64,000 bases of DNA from Amycolatopsis camponoti (GTDB lineage Bacteria; Actinomycetota; Actinomycetes; Mycobacteriales; Pseudonocardiaceae). The stretch is taken from contig NZ_CABVGP010000003.1 of NCBI RefSeq assembly GCF_902497555.1, positions 558,001-622,000 of the forward strand. Direction: 5' to 3'. Numbering within the stretch: position 1 is the stretch's first letter; every line of letters starts with the position of its first letter. Shown piece after piece: positions 8,671 through 16,355 of this stretch. A program made the position numbers and the translations under genes. The notes beneath the pieces are model-generated. The model was not told the origin of the DNA, did no database searches, and saw only the letters and a program-made list of their open reading frames with translations.

Positions 8671-10197
8671 CTAGGGACGCCGGACGGCGTCTTCGGCACC
8701 GTACCCGGCGGAGCTGACCGGAGTTGCCGCGCCATTGACCGAGTCGAGGCTTTCGAGCAGGTGCTTGCCGATCAGCGCGTCCTCCGGGAGCGCGATCGGG
8801 TACTCGCCGGAGAAGCACGCCGTGCACAGTCGCGACTTCGGCTGTTCCGTGGCCGCGACCAGGCCGTCGAGGGAAATGTAGCCCAGCGAGTCGGCCCCGA
8901 TCGAGCGGCGGATGCCGTCGAGGTCGACGCCGTTCGCGACGAGCTCGGCCCGCGACGCGAAGTCGATGCCGTAGAAACACGGCCAGCGCACGGGCGGCGA
9001 CGCGATCCGGACGTGCACCTCGAGCGCGCCGGCCTCGCGCAGCATCCGGACCAGCGCGCGCTGGGTGTTGCCGCGGACGATCGAGTCGTCCACCACGACC
9101 AGGCGCTTGCCGCGGATGACGTCGCGCAGCGGGTTGAGCTTGAGGCGGATGCCCAGCTGGCGGATGGTCTGCGACGGCTGGATGAACGTGCGCCCGACGT
9201 AGGCGTTCTTCACCAGGCCGGTGCCGTAGGGGATGCCGGAGCCCTGGGCGTACCCGATGGCAGCCGGCGTGCCGGACTCCGGCACCGGCATGACCAGGTC
9301 GGCCTCGACCGGCTGCTCGGACGCGAGCCGTCGGCCGATGTCGACGCGCGTGGCGTGCACGCCGCGGCCGGCGATCGTGGTGTCGGGACGGGCGAGGTAG
9401 ACGTACTCGAAGACGCAGCCCTTGGGGTCCGGGCTCGCGAAACGAGACGAGCGCAGGCCCTCCGCGTCGATCGCGATGAGCTCGCCGGGCTCGACCTCGC
9501 GGACGAAGGACGCGCCGACGATGTCGAGGCCCGCCGTCTCGCTCGAGACGACCCAGCCGCGCTCGAGCCTGCCGAGGACCAGGGGGTGCACGCCGTGCGG
9601 GTCACGCGCCGCGTAGAGCGTGTTCTCGTCGGCGAAGACCAGGCAGAAGGCGCCCTTGAGCGTGGGGAGCAGCTCCATCGCGGCGGCTTCGATGCCCTTG
9701 TCGGCGGCGTTCGCCGCGAGCAGGCCGCAGACCAGGTCGGAGTCGCTCGACGAGCCGGTCAGGCCCGCGTGCGGCTTGAGCCCGGCGGCGAGGGTGCGCT
9801 CGCGCAGCTCGGCCGTGTTGACGAGGTTGCCGTTGTGCGCGAAGGAAAGGCCGCTGCCGGTCGCGGTGGTGCGGAAGATCGGCTGGGCGTTCTCCCAGAT
9901 CGTCGCGCCGGTGGTCGAGTACCGGCAGTGCCCGACGGCGATGTGCCCCTGCAGCGACTGCAGGATCTGTTCGTCGAACACCTGGCTGACCAGGCCGAGG
10001 TCCTTGAAGACCACGATCTGCGAGCCGTCGGAGACGGAGATGCCGGCGGCCTCCTGCCCGCGGTGCTGCAGGGCGTAGAGGCCGTAGTAGGTCAGCTTCG
10101 CGACTTCTTCCCCGGGAGCCCAGACGCCGAAGACGCCACACTCCTCACGGGGTTCCGGGTCGGGCTGGTCGGACACGACTTGCGGGTCGGAAACCAC
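8671..10197 (-). CDS. purF: Amidophosphoribosyltransferase
   Basis: This 508-residue enzyme makes phosphoribosylamine from PRPP and glutamine, the first committed step of purine synthesis. The glutaminase nucleophile is Cys20 in EECGVFG, so a 19-residue propeptide must be removed. The PRPP-binding loop reads LVVVDDSIVRGNTQ. Cysteines in KGCVFEY, WPCFYGID and LCTACFSGEYP fit the 4Fe-4S ligands of the Bacillus-type enzyme. GTG 10197 follows GGAG. It is the first gene of purF-purM. Confidence 0.97.
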   Translation of the reverse strand: MVSDPQVVSDQPDPEPREECGVFGVWAPGEEVAKLTYYGLYALQHRGQEAAGISVSDGSQIVVFKDLGLVSQVFDEQILQSLQGHIAVGHCRYSTTGATIWENAQPIFRTTATGSGLSFAHNGNLVNTAELRERTLAAGLKPHAGLTGSSSDSDLVCGLLAANAADKGIEAAAMELLPTLKGAFCLVFADENTLYAARDPHGVHPLVLGRLERGWVVSSETAGLDIVGASFVREVEPGELIAIDAEGLRSSRFASPDPKGCVFEYVYLARPDTTIAGRGVHATRVDIGRRLASEQPVEADLVMPVPESGTPAAIGYAQGSGIPYGTGLVKNAYVGRTFIQPSQTIRQLGIRLKLNPLRDVIRGKRLVVVDDSIVRGNTQRALVRMLREAGALEVHVRIASPPVRWPCFYGIDFASRAELVANGVDLDGIRRSIGADSLGYISLDGLVAATEQPKSRLCTACFSGEYPIALPEDALIGKHLLESLDSVNGAATPVSSAGYGAEDAVRRP

Positions 10198-10257
10198 CGA
10201 GGAGCTCCTGGGAAGACGTGGTCAGGCCAGCTTCAGTGTAGACGGTGCGGACATGCG

Positions 10258-10303
10258 TCAGGCCCCGCCCGACGTGGTACTGACCACTTCGGACAGGGCC
10301 TGA
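10258..10303 (-). terminator. Probable terminator between the hypothetical gene and purF
   Basis: TCAGGCCC (10258-10265) and GGGCCTGA (10296-10303) are perfectly inverted, and an inner GTGGT/ACCAC stem sits between them. The structure begins 11 bases beyond the stop at 10315. No T run follows. Confidence 0.5.
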
Positions 10304-10314
10304 AGTCTTCATGC

Positions 10315-10620
10315 CTAGCAAGCATCCGGCAGCGAGAGCATCTCCGCGAGCACTTGGGCGCCTTCACCGCTGCGGCGCCACAGCCAGCGCTCCGGCTCGA
10401 AGATGTTGTCTTCGGTACCGGGCATCCGGATCGCCTCCACGTCGTCTTCGGCGTTGAGCCGGACGACGTCCACCACGTCATCGTGCACCCGCACACCGAC
10501 GACGGCCAGGACCTCACCGCGCTCGTCGGCGGGGTGGACGAACTGGTAGCCGCGGGCCACCAGCGCCTGCAGTCCGGTTTCGATGTCGAAGACGGGGGCG
10601 ACGGCCTCAGCCGAGGACAT
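10315..10620 (-). CDS. Hypothetical protein paired with a DUF397 protein
   Basis: This is a protein of about 101 residues with no domain I can name. It is acidic and soluble, rich in Val and Asp (VVGVRVHDDVVDVVRLNAEDD), with a conserved-looking EPERWLWRRSGEGAQVL near the C-terminus. The ATG at 10620 overlaps the DUF397 stop by 14 bases; a GTG at 10632 directly behind GGAAGG is an equally possible start. The overlap makes co-translation with DUF397 likely. It may belong to the XRE/DUF397 regulatory set. Confidence 0.65.
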   Translation of the reverse strand: MSSAEAVAPVFDIETGLQALVARGYQFVHPADERGEVLAVVGVRVHDDVVDVVRLNAEDDVEAIRMPGTEDNIFEPERWLWRRSGEGAQVLAEMLSLPDAC

Positions 10621-10846
10621 CGTCGAATTCACCGTCCTTCGCGCCGGCCAGGAACGCCGTCATCTCCGCGCGCGTGTAGACGAGCGCCGGACCGGTCGGG
10701 AACCGCGAGTTGCGCATGGCGATCTCGCCGGTGGTCAGCGGCGCGACCTCGACGCAGTTGCCGACGGCGCCGCTGTAGCTCGCCTTGCGCCACTCGGCCC
10801 CGGAGAGCCGGTCGGCCGGGATGCCGTTCTCGAATCGCTCAGCCAT
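10607..10846 (-). CDS. DUF397 domain protein
   Basis: This 79-residue protein is typical of DUF397. The conserved core reads WRKASYSGAVGNCVEVA, then AMRNSRFPTGPALVYTRAEMTAFLAGAKDGEFD. In actinomycetes such proteins are encoded beside XRE regulators with a DUF5753 C-terminus (WhiJ-like pairs) and are thought to modulate them. That arrangement holds here, with the regulator at 11163-12041 upstream on the same strand. ATG 10846 has GAGAGG about 7 bases before it. The 316-base upstream region carries repeated TGCA-rich motifs. Confidence 0.88.
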   Translation of the reverse strand: MAERFENGIPADRLSGAEWRKASYSGAVGNCVEVAPLTTGEIAMRNSRFPTGPALVYTRAEMTAFLAGAKDGEFDDVLG

Positions 10847-10887
10847 GGTCCACCTCTCGATGCGGAAAACCTTGTCGAGCAATGCAT

Positions 10888-10954
10888 CTGCATGTGCATT
10901 TGCCCGCGTATCGGAGGCTAGCACGTGTGCCTGCAACGGTAAATGCACGTGCAG
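10888..10954. promoter_or_regulatory. 14-bp inverted repeat, candidate operator
   Basis: CTGCATGTGCATTT (10888-10901) recurs inverted as AAATGCACGTGCAG (10941-10954) with one mismatch, 53 bases start to start, which is five helical turns. Each half is itself nearly palindromic. The nearby XRE regulator is the natural candidate to bind it. Confidence 0.5.
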
Positions 10955-10999
10955 AATTTCATGCAAAGTTCTCGGACGGTAAAGGATCACCAGGTCACA

Positions 11000-11041
11000 G
11001 TTAACCTATCGGGTGATAGTTAGAGACCCTAATGGGTTAAC
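11000..11041. promoter_or_regulatory. GTTAACC inverted pair
   Basis: GTTAACC (11000-11006) and GGTTAAC (11035-11041) face each other across 28 bases. A further GTTAACCCG lies near 12102 upstream of the XRE gene. Sharing between the two promoters suggests autoregulation by the XRE protein. Confidence 0.4.
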
Positions 11042-11162
11042 AACTACGAGTAGTCACCGCTGACCGGGGCATTACGCGGAAGTGCCGCCGACCCGCGGAT
11101 ACCAACGGTGACCACCTACCGGGAACACGTCGACCCCGGTGAAGCGGTTCACCAGGGCGTTC

Positions 11163-12041
11163 TCAGATCTCGGCGCGCCGCTTCGCGAGCAGCGCCCGGC
11201 TCCGCTCCGGCGTCTCGGAGTCGACCGCCAGCATGTCGAGCGAGCGGCTGTACTTCTCGATCTCTTCGCGCTTCTCGATGTAGTGCGCGCCGGTCAGGTA
11301 CTCGACGTACGCGATGTTCGGCAGTTCCGGTTCGCCGAACCGCAGCAGCGAAAATGCGTGCTCCGCGGACAGCCCGCTCCGGGAGAACGGGAGTATCTGC
11401 ACCGACACGTGCGGCAGCGCGCTCATCTCCAGCAGGTATTCGATCTGCTGCTTGAGCACCTTCATCCCGCCGATCGGCCGATACAGGACGGACTCGTCGA
11501 GCACCATCCACACGCGGGGCGCGTCCGGCCTGCTGAACATCTTCTGCCGGCGCATGCGCAGCGCGACCAGCTGGTCGACGCGCTCGTCGGCCATCTCCGG
11601 ACGACCGTGGCTGAAGATCGCCCGGGCGTACCCCTCGATCTGCAGCAGGCCCGACACGTACAGCGGCTCCCAGATCTGGATCCGGGCCGCGGCTTCTTCC
11701 AGGCCGACGAGGTCGGTGAACCAGTTCGGCATCGTGTCGCCGAAGCGGCGCCACCAGCCCGGCTCGTTCGACTGCTTGACCATGTCGAGGAACGTCTGGC
11801 GCTCGGTGGAGTCTTCGACGCCGTACATCGTCAGGAGGTCGGTGACGTCGCGTTCCTTGAAGCCGACCCGGCCCAGTTCCAGGCGGCTGATCTTCGACTC
11901 GGACCCGCGGATGTTGTACCCGGCCTGCTGGCGGGTGATGCCGGCCTCTTCACGGAGGCGCCGCAGCTGCGAGCCCAGGATCATGCGGCGCGCAGTGGGG
12001 CCGATGTTCTGTTCGCCTGCGGACGCGTTCACCGCGTTCAT
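11163..12041 (-). CDS. XRE-family regulator with DUF5753 sensor domain
   Basis: This DNA-binding regulator has 292 residues. The N-terminal helix-turn-helix spans about residues 15-70 (LGSQLRRLREEAGITRQQAGY, then SESKISRLELGRV). The rest is the DUF5753 domain found in Scr1/WhiJ-type regulators (EPLYVSGLLQIEGYARAIF; LPHVSVQILPFSRSG). ATG 12041 is chosen because GGAAGG lies 7 bases before it; a GTG at 12062 has no such site. It pairs with the downstream DUF397 protein and is divergent from a DUF574 methyltransferase. Such clusters are common in sporulating and antibiotic-producing actinomycetes. Confidence 0.9.
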   Translation of the reverse strand: MNAVNASAGEQNIGPTARRMILGSQLRRLREEAGITRQQAGYNIRGSESKISRLELGRVGFKERDVTDLLTMYGVEDSTERQTFLDMVKQSNEPGWWRRFGDTMPNWFTDLVGLEEAAARIQIWEPLYVSGLLQIEGYARAIFSHGRPEMADERVDQLVALRMRRQKMFSRPDAPRVWMVLDESVLYRPIGGMKVLKQQIEYLLEMSALPHVSVQILPFSRSGLSAEHAFSLLRFGEPELPNIAYVEYLTGAHYIEKREEIEKYSRSLDMLAVDSETPERSRALLAKRRAEI

Positions 12042-12155
12042 TCCCGGACCTTCCGCGCTCACGTCACCAGGGGGTTCTAGCCCGACTACCGAAAGTACAC
12101 GTTAACCCGTCCTGCGCAAAGAGGTGACCCGGTTTACCCCATGCGCGCGTCGGCC

Positions 12156-12171
12156 TACTCTACGTAGAGTA
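12156..12171. promoter_or_regulatory. Perfect 16-bp palindrome upstream of the DUF574 methyltransferase
   Basis: TACTCTACGTAGAGTA is a perfect palindrome placed 34 bases before the ATG at 12206 and about 115 bases before the divergent XRE start. Its size and position fit a dimeric repressor site, and TAGAGT inside it could also be the -10 box. No T run follows, so it is not a terminator. Confidence 0.55.
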
Positions 12172-12205
12172 CGAGACTTTCGACACAGAACTTGCGAGGT
12201 TCAAG

Positions 12206-13039
12206 ATGCCCGAAGCCGCGACCCGGACCGAACGAGTTCCTGTGGGGGTCGACCCGACCCGAGCGAGCATCGCGCGCGTGTACGACGCCTTCCTCCTCGG
12301 GAAGGACAACTACGAGATCGACCGGGAGGTCCTGCACAAGGTGCAGCAGGCCGCGCCGGAAGCTCAGGACCTCGCCTTCGAAAACCGCGGTTTCCTCATC
12401 CGCGCGTGCCGCTTCCTCGCCAGCCAGACCGGCATCACCCAGTTCCTCGACCTCGGATCCGGCCTGCCGACGGCGGAGAACACGCACCAGGTCGTCCAGC
12501 GGATCAACCCGGAGACCAAGGTCGTCTACGTCGACAACGACCCGGTGGTCCTCGCGCACGGCCGCGCACTGCTCGAAGAGAACGAGCACACCCACTTCGT
12601 CGCCGAAGACATCTTCGAGCCGCAGCGGATCCTCCAGAACGAGGTCGTCCGCGAGCACATCGACTTCACGCAGCCGCTCGTGCTGCTGCAGATGGGCACG
12701 CTGCACCACTTCAAGGGCGACCACGACCGGCCGGCCGAGATCATGCGGGAGTACGTCGACGCGCTGCCGTCCGGCTCCTTCGTCGGGCTCAGCCACTTCT
12801 CGGACCCCGAGAACGAGGACTCCGCGACCGCGCGCCGCATGGAGGACTTCTTCGTGCACAGCCCGATGGGCTCGGGCACGTTCCGGACGCACAAGGAGAT
12901 CGAGGCGCTGTTCCCCGGCCTCGAAATGGTCGAACCCGGCGTGACGCTGTGCGCCGACTGGTGGCCGGACGGCCCGCGGCTCAAGGAGCTCAACGTCGCG
13001 CAGCGGACGATCTCCGGCGGCGTCGGCCGCAAGCCGTAG
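12206..13039 (+). CDS. SAM-dependent methyltransferase, DUF574 family
   Basis: This 277-residue protein belongs to the actinomycete DUF574 (SAV2177-like) methyltransferases. It shows SIARVYDAFLLGKDNYEIDR at the N-terminus, SAM motif I FLDLGSGLPT near residue 80, VVYVDNDPVV for motif II, and the terminal CADWWPDGPRL. ATG 12206 follows GAGG. The methyl acceptor is unknown. It is divergent from the XRE gene. A second copy lies at 60648-61460. Confidence 0.9.
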   Translation: MPEAATRTERVPVGVDPTRASIARVYDAFLLGKDNYEIDREVLHKVQQAAPEAQDLAFENRGFLIRACRFLASQTGITQFLDLGSGLPTAENTHQVVQRINPETKVVYVDNDPVVLAHGRALLEENEHTHFVAEDIFEPQRILQNEVVREHIDFTQPLVLLQMGTLHHFKGDHDRPAEIMREYVDALPSGSFVGLSHFSDPENEDSATARRMEDFFVHSPMGSGTFRTHKEIEALFPGLEMVEPGVTLCADWWPDGPRLKELNVAQRTISGGVGRKP

Positions 13040-13058
13040 CCCGGCCCGCTCCCGCCTT

Positions 13059-13086
13059 CCTCCGGATCCGGAATCAGATCCGGAGG
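13059..13086. terminator. Bidirectional terminator between convergent genes
   Basis: CCTCCGGATC (13059-13068) and GATCCGGAGG (13077-13086) form a perfect 10-bp stem with an 8-base loop. The right arm overlaps the last codons of the sterol-carrier gene. Confidence 0.7.
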
Positions 13087-13454
13087 ATCGGGAGCCAGTG
13101 GGAAAGGTCGGCCCGGGTGCCCGACGCGGACACCCGGCCGTCCGCCACCGCCGTGGTCCAGTCCAGCCGGCCAGTGGCGAGCTCGAGCCACGTGCGCGGG
13201 TCGGTCTCGATCACGTTCGGCGGGGTGCCGCGGGTGTGCCGCGGCCCGTCCACGCACTGCACCGCCGCGAACGGCGGCACGCGGACCTCGACGGTGCGGC
13301 CCGGCGCGTCGGCCGCGAGCGCGCGCAGGCTGAGCCGGACCGCCGCGGCCAGCTCCGGCCGCGCCGGATCGGGCGCGTCGCCTTGCAGCCACCCGGAAAT
13401 CGCCAGCACCGCCGCACGTAACTGTCCGGGGTCGACCGAACGCGAAGAGGCCAT
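13074..13454 (-). CDS. Sterol carrier family protein (Rv0807-like)
   Basis: This 126-residue protein resembles the small SCP2-like protein found beside purF in mycobacteria (Rv0807). Features are an N-terminal helix (DPGQLRAAVLAISGWLQG), a beta-rich core (RTVEVRVPPFAAVQCVDG) and a C-terminal WLELATGRLDWTTAVADGRV, typical of sterol-carrier folds. The ligand is unknown. Placement within the purine region agrees with conserved actinobacterial synteny, although here about 3 kb of regulatory genes separate it from purF. ATG 13454 starts the frame. Confidence 0.8.
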   Translation of the reverse strand: MASSRSVDPGQLRAAVLAISGWLQGDAPDPARPELAAAVRLSLRALAADAPGRTVEVRVPPFAAVQCVDGPRHTRGTPPNVIETDPRTWLELATGRLDWTTAVADGRVSASGTRADLSHWLPILRI

Positions 13455-13516
13455 GGGCAAACAGTAGAGTGGCGCACCAAGACTTTTCAGGCACACCCGA
13501 GAACGTGGGGATGTAG

Positions 13517-14215
13517 ATGGCGCAGCGGGACGAGGCAGATCGGATGGTTTCGCAGCAGCCCACCGGAAGCGGGGCCGATCGCCCGGGCAAGCACAGCAAG
13601 CACAACCGCGCCGCGCGGCGCGGCGGCCAGCAGGCGCGGCGCTCCGGCAAGCACGGCACGCCCGAGATCACGTCGGAGATGCGCGCGAACGCCCGCGCCA
13701 ACCCCGACAGCTGGCTCTACGTCATCGACGAAGCCTTCGACCCGAACGGCCCGGTGCCGTCGTGGGCGGTCGTCGGCGCCTACCCGGTGAACGGCGCGGG
13801 CGACGTCGTCGCCGACTTCCACCCCAACGACCGCTACCGGCCTTCGCCCAAGGCGCTCGGCTTCCCGGAGCCGTCGAACGACCTCGAGCAGCTGCTGCAG
13901 CTCGTCCGCACCGAGCACCGGCCGGCGTCGGACCTGCCGAAGGTCGTCCTCGACTCGACGCTGTTCGTCTACGCGATGTCGCCGGTGCAGCGCACGGTGA
14001 TCGGCTTCCACAACACCGACGGCCGGGTCATGGTGCCCGCCTACACCCGCAAAGCGCTGGTGCCGCGCGAGTGGCCGCACGCGCGCGCCGTGGTCGGCCG
14101 CGACATCGTCGGCCTGCTCGGCGGCCACCCCGTCGCGATCAACCCGCACGACCTGATCACGGCCGTCGTCCCGGCCGAGCACCTGCTGAAGGCGCTGGCC
14201 GACGAACCGCGCTGA
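13517..14215 (+). CDS. Type VII secretion system-associated protein
   Basis: This protein has 232 residues. The N-terminal 45 residues are basic and low in complexity (RPGKHSKHNRAARRGGQQAR). The remainder is two similar alpha/beta lobes: PEITSEMRANARANPDSWLY through SWAVVGAYPV, and LFVYAMSPVQRTVIGFHN through LLGGHPVAINPHDLI. This pattern matches actinomycete proteins annotated as type VII secretion-associated (SseB-like lobes). No ESX genes are in the window. ATG 13517 follows GTGGGG, and TAGAGT near 13464 may be its -10. A strong terminator follows. Confidence 0.72.
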   Translation: MAQRDEADRMVSQQPTGSGADRPGKHSKHNRAARRGGQQARRSGKHGTPEITSEMRANARANPDSWLYVIDEAFDPNGPVPSWAVVGAYPVNGAGDVVADFHPNDRYRPSPKALGFPEPSNDLEQLLQLVRTEHRPASDLPKVVLDSTLFVYAMSPVQRTVIGFHNTDGRVMVPAYTRKALVPREWPHARAVVGRDIVGLLGGHPVAINPHDLITAVVPAEHLLKALADEPR

Positions 14216-14242
14216 CCTGCGGATTTAACTCCATCGGGTGAC

Positions 14243-14273
14243 CACCCGAGTCGCCGGATCGGCGACTCGGGTG
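14243..14273 (+). terminator. Strong terminator hairpin
   Basis: CACCCGAGTCGCCG (14243-14256) and CGGCGACTCGGGTG (14260-14273) form a perfect 14-bp stem with a 3-base loop, 27 bases after the stop at 14215. Confidence 0.85.
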
Positions 14274-14314
14274 CATCGTGAGGCTGGACAAGACTCACGA
14301 GACCGGTGGGGAGC

Positions 14315-15115
14315 ATGAGGGTGAGACGTCGTGCACTGCTTCCCTTCGCCGCTGCCGTCCTGCTCGTCGCCGGACCGGCGCCGGCGGAGGCCGACGACAT
14401 CTACGCCGGCGCCGCGGACCACTACGCCGGCTCGCAGATCGCCAAGGTCGAAGGCGTCGACGCGGCGCCCGGCCCGCTGTACGCGACCGACGACCAGCAG
14501 CTCGGGCACGACGTCAGCGGTCACCAGGGCCCGGTCGACTGGCCCGGCGCGGCGCGGACGGGCGCGAAGTTCGTCTACGTCAAGGCGACCGAGGGCACCG
14601 GGTTCGTCAACCCGCAGTTCGCCCAGCAGTACAACGGTTCCTACGACGCCGGCCTGATCCGCGGCGCCTACCACTTCGCCCGGCCGGACATCTCCGACGG
14701 CGCGTCGCAGGCGCGGTACTTCCTGGCCCACGGCGGCGGCTGGTCGGCCGACGGCCGGACCCTGCCCGGCGCACTCGACGCGGAGTACAACCCGTACGGC
14801 GAAACCTGCTACGGCAAGGACGCGGCCGGGATGGTCCGCTGGATCAGCGACTTCTCCGAGACCTACCGCGCGGCCACCGGGCGCTACCCGGCCATCTACA
14901 CGTCGACGAGCTGGTGGAAGCGCTGCACCGCGAACAACGGCGGCTTCGGCGGCAATCCGCTGTGGATCGCCCGCTACAACACCTTCATCGGTGAGCTGCC
15001 CGCGAGCTGGAGCGTCCACACGATCTGGCAGTTCGCCGACAGCGGTTCCCTGCCCGGCGACCAGAACTGGTTCAACGGCCCGGCCGACCGGCTGCGCGCC
15101 CTCGCGCTCGGCTGA
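14315..15115 (+). CDS. Secreted GH25 muramidase (lysozyme), copy 1
   Basis: This 266-residue protein has a signal peptide (RRRALLPFAAAVLLVAGPAPAEA) and a glycoside hydrolase family 25 domain that cleaves peptidoglycan. Catalytic motifs are the Asp in GHDVSGHQG near residue 68 and the D-x-E in ALDAEYNPYG near residue 155. Conserved VYVKATEG, GAYHFARP and YTSTSWW follow the family order. It has no extra cell-wall-binding domain. ATG 14315 follows GGTGGGG. It is closely related to the next gene and probably arose by tandem duplication. Confidence 0.93.
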   Translation: MRVRRRALLPFAAAVLLVAGPAPAEADDIYAGAADHYAGSQIAKVEGVDAAPGPLYATDDQQLGHDVSGHQGPVDWPGAARTGAKFVYVKATEGTGFVNPQFAQQYNGSYDAGLIRGAYHFARPDISDGASQARYFLAHGGGWSADGRTLPGALDAEYNPYGETCYGKDAAGMVRWISDFSETYRAATGRYPAIYTSTSWWKRCTANNGGFGGNPLWIARYNTFIGELPASWSVHTIWQFADSGSLPGDQNWFNGPADRLRALALG

Positions 15116-15303
15116 CCGGCCTCACGAATTATAGGTGTTAACCGGCCACCGATTGACGATCTTCTTCCCGGGAAAATCACCCACACGTATACCCAATTTC
15201 ACGGAACTGAGTGACAAAGCGCCCCTTCGTCCTCACAATCGTGCACGGGCGGCTACCTGCAGTAAGCCGTCCTCAGCGAGGGTATCTGTGAAGGGATTCA
15301 ACG

Positions 15304-16173
15304 ATGTCCACTTCCCGAAGAAGGCGGCTGTTCGCCGCCCTGGTCGTCCCGGCCACGCTGCTCCTGCTCGGCAGCACGGCCCAGGCGGCGACCTTCTCCC
15401 CCGAAGCCGACCCCGTGTCCGCGATCAACGCGGACATCGCCCAGCACGACCACGAACTGGGGTCGCAGATCCGCCGCGTCGAAGGCGACAAGTCGACCCC
15501 GGACTCGCAAAAGGCGGCGCAGCAGCCACAGCCCGGCCAGGCGATCCCCGGCCAGGTGCTGGCCACCGTGGCCGGCATGGACGTCGCCGGCTACCAGGGC
15601 AACGTCGACTGGGCGAACTGGTGGAACCAGGGCAAGCGGTTCGTCTGGACCAAAGCCACCGAGAGCACCAGCTACACGAACCCGTACTTCGCGCAGCAGT
15701 ACAACGGCTCCTACAACCAGGGCTTCATCCGCGGCGCCTACCACTTCGCGACCCCGAACACCGCGAGCGGCGCCGCGCAGGCCAGGTACTTCGTCGCCCA
15801 CGGCGGCGGCTGGTCCAAGGACGGCCGGACGCTGCCGGGCGCACTGGACATGGAGTACAACCCGTACGGCGCGACCTGCTACGGGCTGAGCAAGGCGGGC
15901 ATGACGTCGTGGATCCTCGACTTCCACGACACCTACCACTCCCTGACCGGCCGCTACCCGGTGATCTACACGTCGACGAGCTGGTGGGGCAGCTGCGTGA
16001 GCGGTGACTTCTCCAGCACGGCCCCGCTGTGGGTCGCGCGGTACGCGTCGTCGGTCGGCACCCTGCCCTACAACTGGGGCTTCTACACCGTTTGGCAGTA
16101 CACCTCGAGCCCGCTCGACCAGGACACCTTCAACGGTGCCTACGACCGGCTCCAGGCCCTCGCCAACGGCTGA
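15304..16173 (+). CDS. Secreted GH25 muramidase (lysozyme), copy 2
   Basis: This 289-residue protein is a paralog of copy 1. It has a signal peptide (LFAALVVPATLLLLGSTAQA), a 65-residue linker absent from copy 1, then the GH25 domain with MDVAGYQGNVDW and ALDMEYNPYG carrying the catalytic acids. The shared core (FAQQYNGSY, FIRGAYHFA, AHGGGWSKDGRTLPGALD) is nearly identical to copy 1. The 188-base spacer contains GGAACT near 15204 and CGTCC about 20 bases later. This could be an ECF-sigma promoter, so copy 2 may be induced separately from copy 1. Confidence 0.93.
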   Translation: MSTSRRRRLFAALVVPATLLLLGSTAQAATFSPEADPVSAINADIAQHDHELGSQIRRVEGDKSTPDSQKAAQQPQPGQAIPGQVLATVAGMDVAGYQGNVDWANWWNQGKRFVWTKATESTSYTNPYFAQQYNGSYNQGFIRGAYHFATPNTASGAAQARYFVAHGGGWSKDGRTLPGALDMEYNPYGATCYGLSKAGMTSWILDFHDTYHSLTGRYPVIYTSTSWWGSCVSGDFSSTAPLWVARYASSVGTLPYNWGFYTVWQYTSSPLDQDTFNGAYDRLQALANG

Positions 16174-16190
16174 CCCCTATCCCCGCCATC

Positions 16191-16241
16191 CCGGCTCCCG
16201 GATCCGTGACGACTTCGCGTCGTCGCGCCCGGGAGCCGGTT
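16191..16241 (+). terminator. Terminator after the second muramidase
   Basis: CCGGCTCCCGG (16191-16201) and CCGGGAGCCGG (16229-16239) are perfectly inverted around an inner GACGAC/GTCGTC stem, and TTT follows. Confidence 0.75.
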
Positions 16242-16355
16242 TCATGCCGTACCGTCCGACCTTGCAGAATGCTGCTCACCACGTCCTGGGGGAACCGCAC
16301 AGGCCTTGCGGACGTCGGAAGCGCACGAACATCCAGCGCCCGGAAGGCATGAAAG

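Larger units (their letters stand above)
10847..11162. other. Regulatory intergenic region between DUF397 and the XRE gene
   Basis: This stretch has no gene and is markedly more A+T-rich than its surroundings. It holds a 14-bp inverted repeat of a TGCA-rich motif (10888-10901 and 10941-10954), a GTTAACC/GGTTAAC pair (11000-11041), and further TGCA motifs at 10881-10886 and 10959-10964. It is the likely promoter and operator of the DUF397 gene. Confidence 0.55.
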
